From NCBI GenBank assembly GCA_002383325.1, contig DFYJ01000061.1, positions 8,161 through 29,607 of the forward strand: a stretch of 21,447 bases of DNA, in the 5' to 3' direction. Origin of the DNA: Candidatus Aminicenantes bacterium UBA4085. Lineage in GTDB: Bacteria > Acidobacteriota > Aminicenantia > Aminicenantales > UBA4085. The notes under the pieces were generated by a model. The model saw nothing but the letters and a program-made list of their open reading frames with translations, searched no databases and was not told the origin of the DNA. Positions 1 through 7,630 of the stretch are shown in pieces. The position numbers and the translations under genes were made by a program. Position 1 is the first letter of the stretch; each line of letters opens with the position of its first letter.

Positions 1-2
1 GG

Positions 3-689
3 GCCGAGGCCGATCTGGCCCTAGCCAACCGCAACCTCAAGATGCGGACGTCCGACCTGGTCGACCGTCAGCGGGCCCTGTTCCTGGCCATGGTCCGCTC
101 GCTCGTCTCGGCCCTGGAAGCCAAGGACAAGTACACCCGCGACCACTCCAGCCGGGTGACCGAGCTGTCGCTGCGCATCGCCCGCTCCATGAAGTTCGAC
201 GAGAGGGAGCTGAACGACCTGGAGATGGCCGCCATCCTGCACGACGTCGGCAAGATCGCCATCCCGGAGCGCATCCTGCACAAGAAGTCGCCGCTGACCG
301 ACGAGGAGTTCGCCGTCATCCGCCAGCACCCCGTGATCGGCGAGAACATTCTCAAGCCGGTCGTCGAGCTGCAGCAGATCGCCCGCATCGTCCGCTCCCA
401 CCACGAGCGCTACGACGGCCGCGGCTACCCCGACGGGCTGAAGGGTCAAGCCATCCCGATCGGGGCCCGGATCATGGCCGTGGCCGACTCCTACGACGCC
501 ATCACCTCGAGCCGCCCTTACCGCGACTCGGAGTCCCACAACTACGCCCTCAAGGAAATCATCAAATGCTCCGGCCTCCAATTCGATCCTGAAGCCGTGG
601 AGCACTTCATCGAAGCCATCAAGGCCGGTCCCCTCCCCGGCGGTCAGGGTTCCGACACGGCGCCCTTGTTCGGGAACCTCTCCGACTGA
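3..689 (+). CDS. HD-GYP domain protein, probable c-di-GMP phosphodiesterase (5' end outside window)
   Basis: This is the C-terminal part of an HD-GYP protein, a family that hydrolyses cyclic di-GMP. The frame is open from base 3 with no stop, and the residues before the first ATG (base 42) look like the helical linker that usually joins a receiver, PAS or GAF domain to HD-GYP. I therefore treat the gene as truncated by the window rather than starting at 42. Visible motifs are a first histidine in a DHSSRV segment, the HD pair followed by GK (ILHDVGKIAIP), HPVIGE, and the diagnostic HHE..DG.GYP segment followed by D-A-I. All metal-ligand motifs appear intact, so activity is expected. The sensor domain that would name the signal is not visible. 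The gene converges on phosphofructokinase with only 6 bases between stop codons. Confidence 0.9.
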   Translation, partial: AEADLALANRNLKMRTSDLVDRQRALFLAMVRSLVSALEAKDKYTRDHSSRVTELSLRIARSMKFDERELNDLEMAAILHDVGKIAIPERILHKKSPLTDEEFAVIRQHPVIGENILKPVVELQQIARIVRSHHERYDGRGYPDGLKGQAIPIGARIMAVADSYDAITSSRPYRDSESHNYALKEIIKCSGLQFDPEAVEHFIEAIKAGPLPGGQGSDTAPLFGNLSD

Positions 690-695
690 CCCGGC

Positions 696-1796
696 TCAGG
701 CCCCGTCGCCGAAGGATGTCCCGACAGCCCGGGCGGCGGCAATCAGCGGATGATCCGGAGGGATCAGCTTCGGTCCCCCGGCCGGCACATCCAGCGGCAC
801 CGAGGTCAGTTCCCCTCCCTGGACCGCCACCATGCGCCCGAACCTTCCCTCCGCGGCCAGACGCACGGCCGCGTCGCCCAGCCGGGTGGCTAGGATGCGA
901 TCGGCCGCGGTCGGGGTTCCGCCCCGCTGGACATGGCCGAGGACGACGGCCCGGGTCTCCGCCCCGGCCGCCTTCTCCAGCTGATCGGCCAGGACGAAGC
1001 CGATCCCGCCCAGGCGGATGGGATCGGCGCTGCAGGCCACGACGGATCGGACGACAGCCTCCCCTCCCACCGGCTTGGCCCCCTCGGCCACGACGACCAG
1101 GCTGAAGGCCTTGCCCCGCTTCCGGCGGTCCCGGATCTTGGCCGCCACGCTCTCGATCCGGTACGGGATCTCGGGGATGAGAATGACGTCGCCGCCGCCG
1201 GCCAGGCCGGCGTGCAGGGCGATCCAGCCCGCCCGCCTGCCCATGACTTCGACGACCATGACCCGGTGGTGTGACTCGGCGGTCGTATGGAGCCGGTCGA
1301 TGGCTTCCGTGGCGATGGACACCGCGGTGTCGAAGCCGAAGGTCACGTCGGTGCCCCGCAAGTCGTTATCAATGGTCTTGGGCACGCCGACGACCGGCAA
1401 GCCGTCGCTCTGGAGACGGGCCGCCGAGGCCAGGGTGCCGTCCCCGCCGATCAGGAAGAGCACATCCAGACCGGCTTCGCGGGCGTTGCGAAGCAGGCGG
1501 CGCGAGACGTCATGCCGCACGATCCGACCCTGCCTCATCTCGGCGTAGTCGTAGGGATTGGCCGTATTGGACGTGCCCAGGATGGTGCCGCCCAGAGTCA
1601 GAATGCCCGAGACATCGGCCGCCCGGAGGCGGCTCCAGCGGCCCTGGATCAGTCCCTCGTAGCCGTCCTTGATCCCGATCACATTCCAGCCGTGCTCCCA
1701 GAGGGCGGCTTTGGCCACGGCCCGGATGACGGCGTTGATGCCGGGGCAGTCTCCGCCCCCGGACAGGATCCCGATGGTCAGGGCGCGCTTTCTCAT
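696..1796 (-). CDS. pfkA: 6-phosphofructokinase (group III type)
   Basis: This enzyme phosphorylates fructose 6-phosphate in cytoplasmic glycolysis. The protein has 366 residues, usual for bacterial PFK. An N-terminal GGGDCPGxN nucleotide loop lies near residues 13-21, GGDGT is at 117-121, the catalytic PKTIDND is at 139-145, and MGRRAGW follows near 185. The phosphoryl-donor position has Gly (GGDGT), which normally means ATP, whereas pyrophosphate enzymes have Asp. The second diagnostic position is Lys (PKTIDND), not the Gly of E. coli PfkA. That combination is typical of group III PFKs, so ATP is the likely donor but pyrophosphate is not excluded. The ATG at 1796 has no Shine-Dalgarno sequence. 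A consensus promoter ends six bases upstream of it, which fits a leaderless mRNA. Confidence 0.93.
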   Translation of the reverse strand: MRKRALTIGILSGGGDCPGINAVIRAVAKAALWEHGWNVIGIKDGYEGLIQGRWSRLRAADVSGILTLGGTILGTSNTANPYDYAEMRQGRIVRHDVSRRLLRNAREAGLDVLFLIGGDGTLASAARLQSDGLPVVGVPKTIDNDLRGTDVTFGFDTAVSIATEAIDRLHTTAESHHRVMVVEVMGRRAGWIALHAGLAGGGDVILIPEIPYRIESVAAKIRDRRKRGKAFSLVVVAEGAKPVGGEAVVRSVVACSADPIRLGGIGFVLADQLEKAAGAETRAVVLGHVQRGGTPTAADRILATRLGDAAVRLAAEGRFGRMVAVQGGELTSVPLDVPAGGPKLIPPDHPLIAAARAVGTSFGDGA

Positions 1797-1802
1797 GAGC
1801 CG

Positions 1803-1831
1803 ACTATAGGAGAGCCGGGCCGGGCTGTCAA
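1803..1831 (-). promoter_or_regulatory. Sigma-70-type promoter of phosphofructokinase, giving a leaderless start
   Basis: Read on the minus strand, a perfect -35 TTGACA (1826-1831) and a -10 TATAGT (1803-1808) are separated by exactly 17 bases. Only six bases (CGGCTC) lie between the -10 box and the ATG at 1796. The usual transcription start would therefore be the A of the start codon or the base before it. No ribosome-binding site can fit. Confidence 0.75.
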
Positions 1832-1869
1832 TCGGCGCCGTGCCCGCCTTCCCCGCCGGGGGGGCATTC

Positions 1870-1878
1870 TGGTATCAT
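1870..1878 (+). promoter_or_regulatory. Extended -10 promoter candidate for the M24 peptidase
   Basis: TGG followed by TATCAT forms an extended -10 element (TGnTATAAT-like) about 32 bases before the start codon at 1910. No convincing -35 box is seen, which extended -10 promoters can tolerate. The resulting 5' leader would be about 25 bases and contains the ribosome-binding site GGGAGGA. Confidence 0.4.
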
Positions 1879-1909
1879 CCTCCCATCGCTTGTTTCAGGG
1901 AGGACCGCC

Positions 1910-3286
1910 ATGACCTATCACCGATGCGCCGCCGCTCTCGTCCTGGCCGCGGCCCTGACTGTGCCCGCCTTGGCGGAAGCCGGAATGAAGTTCGACAAGT
2001 CCGAGTACGCCGCCCGCCGGACCAAGCTTATGGACAGGATTGCCGATGGGACGGCCATCCTGTTCGGAGCCCAGACCATCTCCAGCTACTACCCCTACTC
2101 CCAAGCCAACGACTTCCTCTACCTGACCGGGGTCGAGCTGCCCAACGCGGCCCTGATCATGGACGGCCGCTCGCGGACCAGCACCCTGTTCCTGACCACG
2201 ACCGAGACGGCCGTCCTGTCCGAGGGCCTCGACCCGGCTTTGGCCCGCGATCCCAAGGCCTTCACCGGCATCGAGCGGGTCCTGCCGACCGAGAGCCTGT
2301 CGCAGATGATCGCCATGACGGCCGGCCGGAGCGTGATCTACGCGCCCTTCTCGCCGGAGGAGCTGTACCGCGAGGCCAGCACGGAGAAGCAGTCGGCCTT
2401 CCTCCGCTCCGCGACCCTCAATCCCTGGGACGGGCGCCTGACCCGCGAGATGCAGTTCGTGCGGGTGCTCAAGGAGCGCTTCCCCCAGGCCGAGGTCCGC
2501 AACCTCTCGCCCCTGATCTGGGAGCTGCGGACGATCAAATCGCCGGCCGAGATCGCCTTGCTGCGGAAGGCGGCGGCCATCGGTGTCAAGGCCCACATCG
2601 AGATTCTCAAGGCCGCCCGGCCGGGGATGCGGGAGCACGAGCTGTCGGCCGTGCTGAACTACGTCTGCGAGCGTGAAGGAGCCCAGGAGAGCGCCTATGG
2701 GGTCATCATCTGCTCCGGCCCCAAGCACCCCTTCCTTCATTACGCCAAGCACGACCGCCTGCTTCGCGACGGCGACCTTCTGGTCGTCGACGCCGGGCCC
2801 GACCTGGACGCCTATGACATCGACATCACCACGACCTTCCCGGCCGGCGCCTCGTTCACCCCCCGCCAGAAGGAGATTTATGAAGCCTGCCTGGCCGTGC
2901 ACGAAGCCTGTTTGGCGGTCTACCGGCCCGGCCTGACCTCGACCCAATGCCGAGAGGAAGTCGATGAGATCCTCAAGAAGAAGGGCTTCGACCTGAGCCG
3001 GGACTACTTCCAGCGGATGCGGGGCGGTTTCGGCCACTATGTCGGGATGGCCACCCACGACGTCGGCGGCGGGCCGCAGACGCTCAAGCCCGGCATGGTC
3101 TTCGCCAACGAGCCGCTGGTCGTGCTGGCGGCCGAGGAGATCGGGGTCCGGGTCGAGGATACCGTCCTGATCACGGAGACGGGCTGCGAGAACCTGACCG
3201 CGGGCATTCCCCGTACGGTCAAGGAGATCGAGGCGGCCAAGAAGGCCGACGGCATCCCCCAGATCCTCGGGAAGCAGGGCCGCTGA
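1910..3286 (+). CDS. Exported M24 family aminopeptidase (Xaa-Pro aminopeptidase type)
   Basis: This 458-residue M24B metallopeptidase probably removes N-terminal residues from peptides with proline in second position. The ATG at 1910 follows a strong GGGAGGA ribosome site by a normal spacing. Residues 1-25 form a signal peptide ending at an ALAEA-type site, so the enzyme acts outside the cytoplasm. An N-terminal creatinase-like domain covers about 30-200 and the pita-bread catalytic domain about 205-440. The five metal ligands are recognisable: D294 (VVDAGPD), D305 (DIDIT), H376 (GFGHYVG), E401 (NEPLV) and E416 (VRVEDT). The D294-D305 spacing equals that of E. coli PepP. PepP is usually cytoplasmic, so the export signal points to digestion of external or periplasmic peptides. 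The exact substrate cannot be read from sequence. Confidence 0.9.
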   Translation: MTYHRCAAALVLAAALTVPALAEAGMKFDKSEYAARRTKLMDRIADGTAILFGAQTISSYYPYSQANDFLYLTGVELPNAALIMDGRSRTSTLFLTTTETAVLSEGLDPALARDPKAFTGIERVLPTESLSQMIAMTAGRSVIYAPFSPEELYREASTEKQSAFLRSATLNPWDGRLTREMQFVRVLKERFPQAEVRNLSPLIWELRTIKSPAEIALLRKAAAIGVKAHIEILKAARPGMREHELSAVLNYVCEREGAQESAYGVIICSGPKHPFLHYAKHDRLLRDGDLLVVDAGPDLDAYDIDITTTFPAGASFTPRQKEIYEACLAVHEACLAVYRPGLTSTQCREEVDEILKKKGFDLSRDYFQRMRGGFGHYVGMATHDVGGGPQTLKPGMVFANEPLVVLAAEEIGVRVEDTVLITETGCENLTAGIPRTVKEIEAAKKADGIPQILGKQGR

Positions 3287-3298
3287 GTCCGGGCCGTC

Positions 3299-4798
3299 TC
3301 AGCCGATTCGGCGGGCCTCCCGGCGAAAATCTTTCTGCCACAGGACCAGACTGTCCACCCGGCCGCCGGCGCCGCGGTAGAACTGGATCCGGATATACGG
3401 GTCCGTGGAGTAGAACAGGGTCTGTCCCTCGGCGTAGAAGCGGGTCGCCGCCTGTCCGGTCGGGGTAATGACCAGATAATAATCCTCGGGCCGGACGTCG
3501 AGCAGGTAGCCGGGGGCGACCTCGAAGCGGCCGGCGAACTCCGCGTAGGTCTCCTGGGCCAGCCGCAGGACCGGTTTCTCGACCGGCTTGAAGTCCGGCC
3601 AGCCATAGGCGTTCGAGAAGGCGGCCAGGATTTCCTCGATCAGGACGTCACCGTTGTCGCTGTTGGACATCATGACGGCTCCCTGCCCCTTTCCGGGGTA
3701 GACGACCATGGCGCAAGCGAAGCCTCGGGTCGCCCCGGAAGCCCGAAAATGAAGGGAATCTCCCCGGCCATCGACGAAGAAACCGAAGCCGAAATTCTCA
3801 ACCTGGGCCCGCAGCAGGGTCCGCGCCGCCGCCGGGGACAGGAGCACGGCCGGGCGTCCCTCGGCCGCCGCCAACAGATCGGTCAGCACGGCCGCGTACT
3901 CCGAGGGAGTGGTCCAAAGGCCTTTAGCCGCATCCTCAGGGTAGCGGGCGGCTCCGCCAGGGACAGCCTTGCCGTCGCGCAGGAAGCCCCTGGCGGCGGA
4001 GGGGCGGAGATCTTCCGACAGGTCCGATCCGAAGCCCGTCCGCTTCAGCCCCAGCGGCTTAAAAATCCTCTCGGCCGCCAGAACCGGGAAGCCGCGCCCA
4101 GTCAGGTCTTCCAGCAAAACCTGGACGATCAAGAATCCGGCCTCGGACGGCCAGGCCTCCAGGCGCGCGCTCCGACGAGGCGGCACCCAGAGCGGGCCGT
4201 TCCGGGCCGGCGCCGCGCCGGCCAGGATCTGGGCCGGGCTGGGCAAAGGCTCGTCAGGTCCGTATCCGGTCAGGACCTGGTCTGAGAGCCCGGCCGACTG
4301 CGACAACAGCGCACGCAGGCTGATCCCTCCGGGTCCCGGCTCGAACTCGACCGGAAACTTCCATGTCCGGAGCTTGGGCCGAATATCCTCATCCAGCCCG
4401 ATCAGGCCATCCCCCGAGATCTGCAGGGCCAGGATCGAAGTCACCAGGGTCGTGAGTCCGCCGGCCTGGAAGGGCGTCTCGGAAGTCATAGGCGAATCGA
4501 CCTGGAGATCGCGACGGCCGTAGGCCCTGGTCCATTCCAGGCGGCCTTTGTCGAACGCCGCCAGGCTGACGCCCGGAACCTTGTAGAAGGCCATCCGGTA
4601 TTCCAGGCGGAGCGTTTCCGGCTGCAGGCCCTTCAAGTAAACGGCCCGCGTCAGTCCCCTCTCGACCTGACCGGCCCGCTTGCGGGCCAGGCCGGCCCGC
4701 GCATCGCAGGCCGGCGCGGCCAGAATGGTCCCCGCCGCCAAGATCAGGATGGCGGCCGAACCGGCCGGCCATCGCCTTCGACGCAAGAAGCCGCTCAT
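3299..4798 (-). CDS. Beta-lactamase-fold (serine hydrolase family) protein lacking catalytic motifs; probable pseudoenzyme
   Basis: This 499-residue exported protein is built like the class C beta-lactamase/D-Ala-D-Ala peptidase-like serine hydrolases. It has a signal or lipoprotein-like N-terminus (hydrophobic stretch about 14-30, with a Cys at 31), a transpeptidase-like domain (about 60-380) and an extra C-terminal domain (about 400-499). The KVPGVSLA.F..G..EW..AYG segment and the ETPFQAG start of the nucleophile helix are clear. However, the SxxK motif expected at 114-117 reads GLTT, so both the nucleophilic Ser and the general-base Lys are gone. The YxN region near 217-219 reads PSE and the HxG/KTG region near 352-354 reads RAS. 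The frame is uninterrupted and the rest looks constrained, so this is a likely non-catalytic binding or structural protein, not a decayed gene. It starts 10 bases after the hydrolase gene and is probably co-transcribed with it. Confidence 0.8.
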   Translation of the reverse strand: MSGFLRRRRWPAGSAAILILAAGTILAAPACDARAGLARKRAGQVERGLTRAVYLKGLQPETLRLEYRMAFYKVPGVSLAAFDKGRLEWTRAYGRRDLQVDSPMTSETPFQAGGLTTLVTSILALQISGDGLIGLDEDIRPKLRTWKFPVEFEPGPGGISLRALLSQSAGLSDQVLTGYGPDEPLPSPAQILAGAAPARNGPLWVPPRRSARLEAWPSEAGFLIVQVLLEDLTGRGFPVLAAERIFKPLGLKRTGFGSDLSEDLRPSAARGFLRDGKAVPGGAARYPEDAAKGLWTTPSEYAAVLTDLLAAAEGRPAVLLSPAAARTLLRAQVENFGFGFFVDGRGDSLHFRASGATRGFACAMVVYPGKGQGAVMMSNSDNGDVLIEEILAAFSNAYGWPDFKPVEKPVLRLAQETYAEFAGRFEVAPGYLLDVRPEDYYLVITPTGQAATRFYAEGQTLFYSTDPYIRIQFYRGAGGRVDSLVLWQKDFRREARRIG

Positions 4799-4808
4799 GA
4801 CGACACCA

Positions 4809-6188
4809 TCACCTTCCCACGGCGCCGGCGGAGACCGCCTTCAGGATGAAGTCGGCGACAGTCTCGACGACGGCCCGGGACACGCGGCCGGATCCGGCCA
4901 GATACTCGGCCGGGGTGGAAGGGCTGGAGCCTTCCATGAAGAGGTGGTTGCAGGCCGGGAAGAGCCTGAAGACGACATCCTTCCGGCCGGACAGGGCTTT
5001 CTTCCAATTCTCGAAGTCCTCGACCGTGACCTGGTAGTCGCGGCCGCCTTGAAGAATAAGGAAAGGCTCCGGCACGCGCCGAGCCGCCGCCGCCGGATCG
5101 TAGCCCCGCAGATCGAGCCAGTAGGCGGCCGGGGCGTTGAGATAGCTGACCGCGGAGCCCAGGTCCTTCTCCCCCAGCGCGGCAATGGCGGCAGCCTGGT
5201 TCTTCAGATCATCCAACGCCTTGCGCTCGTCCGGGCCGATCTGCCCGTCGAGGCCGGACAAGTACTCGACCTGGCGGATCATGGTCTCCGGCAGGGGGCG
5301 TGTAGCTCCCGCCAAACTGATGAAGCCGGCCGGCCTCTGCCCGCCGAGCGCCTCGGAGATGCGAGGCAGGAGCATGCCGCCCAAGCTGTGGCCGAGGACA
5401 AAGACGCATCCGGGATCGATCCCGGCCCGGCTCTTCAATAGGCGGACCGCCGTTGCCGCATCGTCGACCGTTTCCTCTCGGACGGTGAAGCGCGCAAAGT
5501 CCGGGCCCGCGACAAGCTTCGGTCCGAAGACTCGGGTTCGCTTGTCATAGCGCAGGACGGCGATGCCGGCCGAGGCCAGGCCCCAAGCCAGGTCCCGGAA
5601 GGGCTTGAGCGGACCGATCGTCTCGTCCCGATCGTTGGGACCCGAACCGTGGACCAGGACGACGGCCGGAAAGGGGCCTTCGCCCTTGGGCATGGTCAGG
5701 GTGGCCGGGAGGGGCCATTCGGGGCCGCCCACGGTGAGGTCGGACTCCTGGTAGCTCCCGGGCCTGGCATAGTCCGGAGGGCGATCGTCCGCCGGCGGAG
5801 CGACCGGCACGAACTGGAAGCCGGCGATGCGGCCCTGCTTGTCGAAGACGACCCGGGCATCCAGGATGGTCCTTTCGAATTCGCAGGTCACGAGGACGAT
5901 ATCATAGGCGCCCAGCTTGTCGCGGCGCGAGGACGTCCGTCGCTTAAAAGGGCTGAGCCGAGCGGGGGCATCCTTCCAGAAGGCGGCCAGCTGGCCGGGG
6001 CCCGATACCTTAGCCACCGTCTCGTCGAAGTCGCGGACCGCGGCCGCAAAATCCCCCCCGGCCAGGGCATCGATGAAGGCTTCCGCCTTGAGGACCAGGA
6101 TATCCGGAGCTCGGGTTTCCTGAAGCGTCGCGGAGATGGGGGCCGGAAGCATCATCAGAACGACGGCGACACCGAGGGTGAGCTTCAT
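4809..6188 (-). CDS. Exported alpha/beta hydrolase with N-terminal DUF3887-like domain
   Basis: This 459-residue hydrolase has a signal peptide (residues 1-21), a small N-terminal domain at about 30-125 resembling the DUF3887 fold (AEAFIDALAGGDFAAAV start), and an alpha/beta hydrolase domain at about 150-455. The catalytic triad is intact: S268 in GHSLGG, D384 in GGRDYQV and H415 in CNHLF. An HGSGPNDRDE loop near 180-189 would form the oxyanion side. These features suggest an esterase or acyl-peptidase-like enzyme of the dienelactone hydrolase/S9-like group, substrate unknown. The ATG at 6188 is chosen because GGGAGA lies just upstream and the signal peptide starts there; the long open frame before it is antisense-type GC-rich noise. 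It lies 29 bases after the CDP-alcohol transferase gene. Confidence 0.85.
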   Translation of the reverse strand: MKLTLGVAVVLMMLPAPISATLQETRAPDILVLKAEAFIDALAGGDFAAAVRDFDETVAKVSGPGQLAAFWKDAPARLSPFKRRTSSRRDKLGAYDIVLVTCEFERTILDARVVFDKQGRIAGFQFVPVAPPADDRPPDYARPGSYQESDLTVGGPEWPLPATLTMPKGEGPFPAVVLVHGSGPNDRDETIGPLKPFRDLAWGLASAGIAVLRYDKRTRVFGPKLVAGPDFARFTVREETVDDAATAVRLLKSRAGIDPGCVFVLGHSLGGMLLPRISEALGGQRPAGFISLAGATRPLPETMIRQVEYLSGLDGQIGPDERKALDDLKNQAAAIAALGEKDLGSAVSYLNAPAAYWLDLRGYDPAAAARRVPEPFLILQGGRDYQVTVEDFENWKKALSGRKDVVFRLFPACNHLFMEGSSPSTPAEYLAGSGRVSRAVVETVADFILKAVSAGAVGR

Positions 6189-6217
6189 GTTGGTCTCCCT
6201 GGGGAAATCCGCCGGGA

Positions 6218-6910
6218 TCAGGCCCGCCGGCGGCGCTCCGTGAGCCAGAAATCGCCCAAGATGTAGGCTACAATCATCGTGGAGGCGGCCAGCAGGACAT
6301 AAATCCCAAGATCGACGCGGCCGGCGATGCCGAAGACGGCGACGAGGGCCATCAACCAAGCCCGGTTCTCCGCCGTGTCGGCCAGCCGGGGTTCCCGGCG
6401 CAGGATCTTGACGAGATAGTAGAGGCTCAGCTCCAGGAAATAGAGAGAGACCGCCAGCAGGCCCAGGCCCAGCCAGAGGGTCCGGCCGGACCGGACATAG
6501 AGGCCGGCGACCGCGCAGCACAGGAGGAGGAACTCCCCGACTCGATCAAGGATCAGGTCGAGGGCTGCCCCAAACTCGCTCTCCTGGCCCCGGCTTCGGG
6601 CCAGCATCCCATCGGCGCAGTCGATGATCGAGGACAATTGGGCCAAGGCGCCGCCCACGGCGACCGGCCATCGTTCGCCGGTCAAGAAGAATCCGGCCCC
6701 GGCCAGGCCGACCAAGAAACCGGCCACGGTGACTTGGTTGGGCGTGACCCGGGTCCGGAAGAGGGCCCGGACGATGAGCGAGGCGATCGGCCTGTTCAGG
6801 AAGCGGTTGATTCGGAAGGCCTTGAGGGTCCAGCGGCTCTCCTCCTTGGCCACGGCCAGTCGGTAGTCGAACTCAGCCGCGGAGTTTCGGGGCGATGTCT
6901 CGTCGGGCAT
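6218..6910 (-). CDS. CDP-alcohol phosphatidyltransferase family membrane protein
   Basis: This 230-residue integral membrane enzyme transfers a phosphoalcohol from a CDP-linked donor to an acceptor alcohol. The family motif D-x2-D-G-x2-A-R-x8-G-x3-D-x3-D is complete in the segment beginning DCADGMLAR and ending LDLILD, so the metal-binding active site is intact. The N-terminal ~45 residues are polar; five to six hydrophobic helices follow. The ATG at 6910 has AGGA eight bases upstream and lies inside the end of the nucleotidyltransferase gene (38-base overlap), indicating translational coupling. Pairing with a COG1213-like nucleotidyltransferase recalls the IPCT/DIPPS pair that makes di-inositol phosphate, and also cytidylyltransferase-based headgroup pathways. 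The donor and acceptor here are unknown. Confidence 0.87.
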   Translation of the reverse strand: MPDETSPRNSAAEFDYRLAVAKEESRWTLKAFRINRFLNRPIASLIVRALFRTRVTPNQVTVAGFLVGLAGAGFFLTGERWPVAVGGALAQLSSIIDCADGMLARSRGQESEFGAALDLILDRVGEFLLLCCAVAGLYVRSGRTLWLGLGLLAVSLYFLELSLYYLVKILRREPRLADTAENRAWLMALVAVFGIAGRVDLGIYVLLAASTMIVAYILGDFWLTERRRRA

Positions 6911-7628
6911 GTTCAAAGTCCTCAGGAGTGTCGATCTCGATCCAGGCCCGGCCCGCGGTCGAGACGAGGCCGAAAGCATGCCGGCCGCCGGGATCCCCGG
7001 CCGCCAGCCTGTCAAAACCGGCTTCGAAAAAGTGGCTCCGCTCGCCGCGGGCCTCGAAGTCCTCATAGATCCGGACCAGCTCAGCCGCGGTCGCCGCACC
7101 GATCCGGTTCAGGCCGATGGCCTCGCCCAGGCAGATATCCGGATCAAGGCGCTTGCTGATCCGGGCCACCCGGCCGTCGCGGACCGTCACCTTGACTTCC
7201 TCCGCCCCCAGGGGGCCCGCTTCATCCACCACGACTGCGTTCGGCGCCGGGTGCCGGAGCAGGTCGTCCAGGAGGGCCGGATCAAAAAGGACGTCTCCGT
7301 TGGCCTGAAGGCAATCGCGGCCCGGCGAGGCGTTCAGGGCGATCCTCAGCGACACGGAGGTGTTGGTCTCCTCAAAGTCGGGATTGGAGATAAAGGCCGC
7401 TCCTCCCTCGGGCAGACATCGCCGCGCCTCCGCTTCAACCATCTCCGCGCGGTACCCCGTGACCAGGAGGAAGTCCCGCAGCCCTGCCCCCCTCATGGCG
7501 GACAGGCAGCGTTCCAGGATGGTCCGGCCGCCCAGCTCGAGCAGGCACTTGGGCCTCTCGTCGGTCAGCGGACGGAGCCGCTGGCCCCGGCCGGCGCACA
7601 GAATAACGGCTCTCATGTCGGCGGACAT
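6873..7628 (-). CDS. Nucleotidyltransferase (COG1213-like; phospho-alcohol cytidylyl- or sugar-phosphate nucleotidyltransferase)
   Basis: This roughly 251-residue cytoplasmic enzyme activates a phosphorylated small molecule with an NTP. The N-terminal nucleotide-binding signature AVILCAGRGQRLRPLT is followed by PKCLLELGG, a TNTSVSL segment and NGDVLFDP, the metal-binding Asp region. Near the C-terminus AWIEIDTPEDFEHAR is typical of the phosphocholine/inositol-1-phosphate cytidylyltransferase branch. Start choices are GTG at 7634 (overlapping the upstream stop), ATG at 7628 and ATG at 7616. I use 7628, which has GGAG nine bases upstream, though family alignments begin at the 7616 Met. The 38-base overlap with the CDP-alcohol transferase gene suggests that its product, possibly a CDP-alcohol, feeds that enzyme. 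A dTDP- or UDP-sugar role is less likely because no sugar-modifying genes are nearby. Confidence 0.82.
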   Translation of the reverse strand: MSADMRAVILCAGRGQRLRPLTDERPKCLLELGGRTILERCLSAMRGAGLRDFLLVTGYRAEMVEAEARRCLPEGGAAFISNPDFEETNTSVSLRIALNASPGRDCLQANGDVLFDPALLDDLLRHPAPNAVVVDEAGPLGAEEVKVTVRDGRVARISKRLDPDICLGEAIGLNRIGAATAAELVRIYEDFEARGERSHFFEAGFDRLAAGDPGGRHAFGLVSTAGRAWIEIDTPEDFEHARRDIAPKLRG

Positions 7629-7630
7629 CC

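Noticed and set aside
1895..3058. Long minus-strand open frame opposite the M24 peptidase
   Set aside because: GC-rich codon use leaves the antisense frame open; the product is Gly/Asp/Val-rich with no family motif, while the plus strand has a complete peptidase with a ribosome site.
4809..6521. Start of the alpha/beta hydrolase at 6521
   Set aside because: The added 111 codons run in another frame through the CDP-alcohol transferase gene; the signal peptide and GGGAGA site place the start at 6188.
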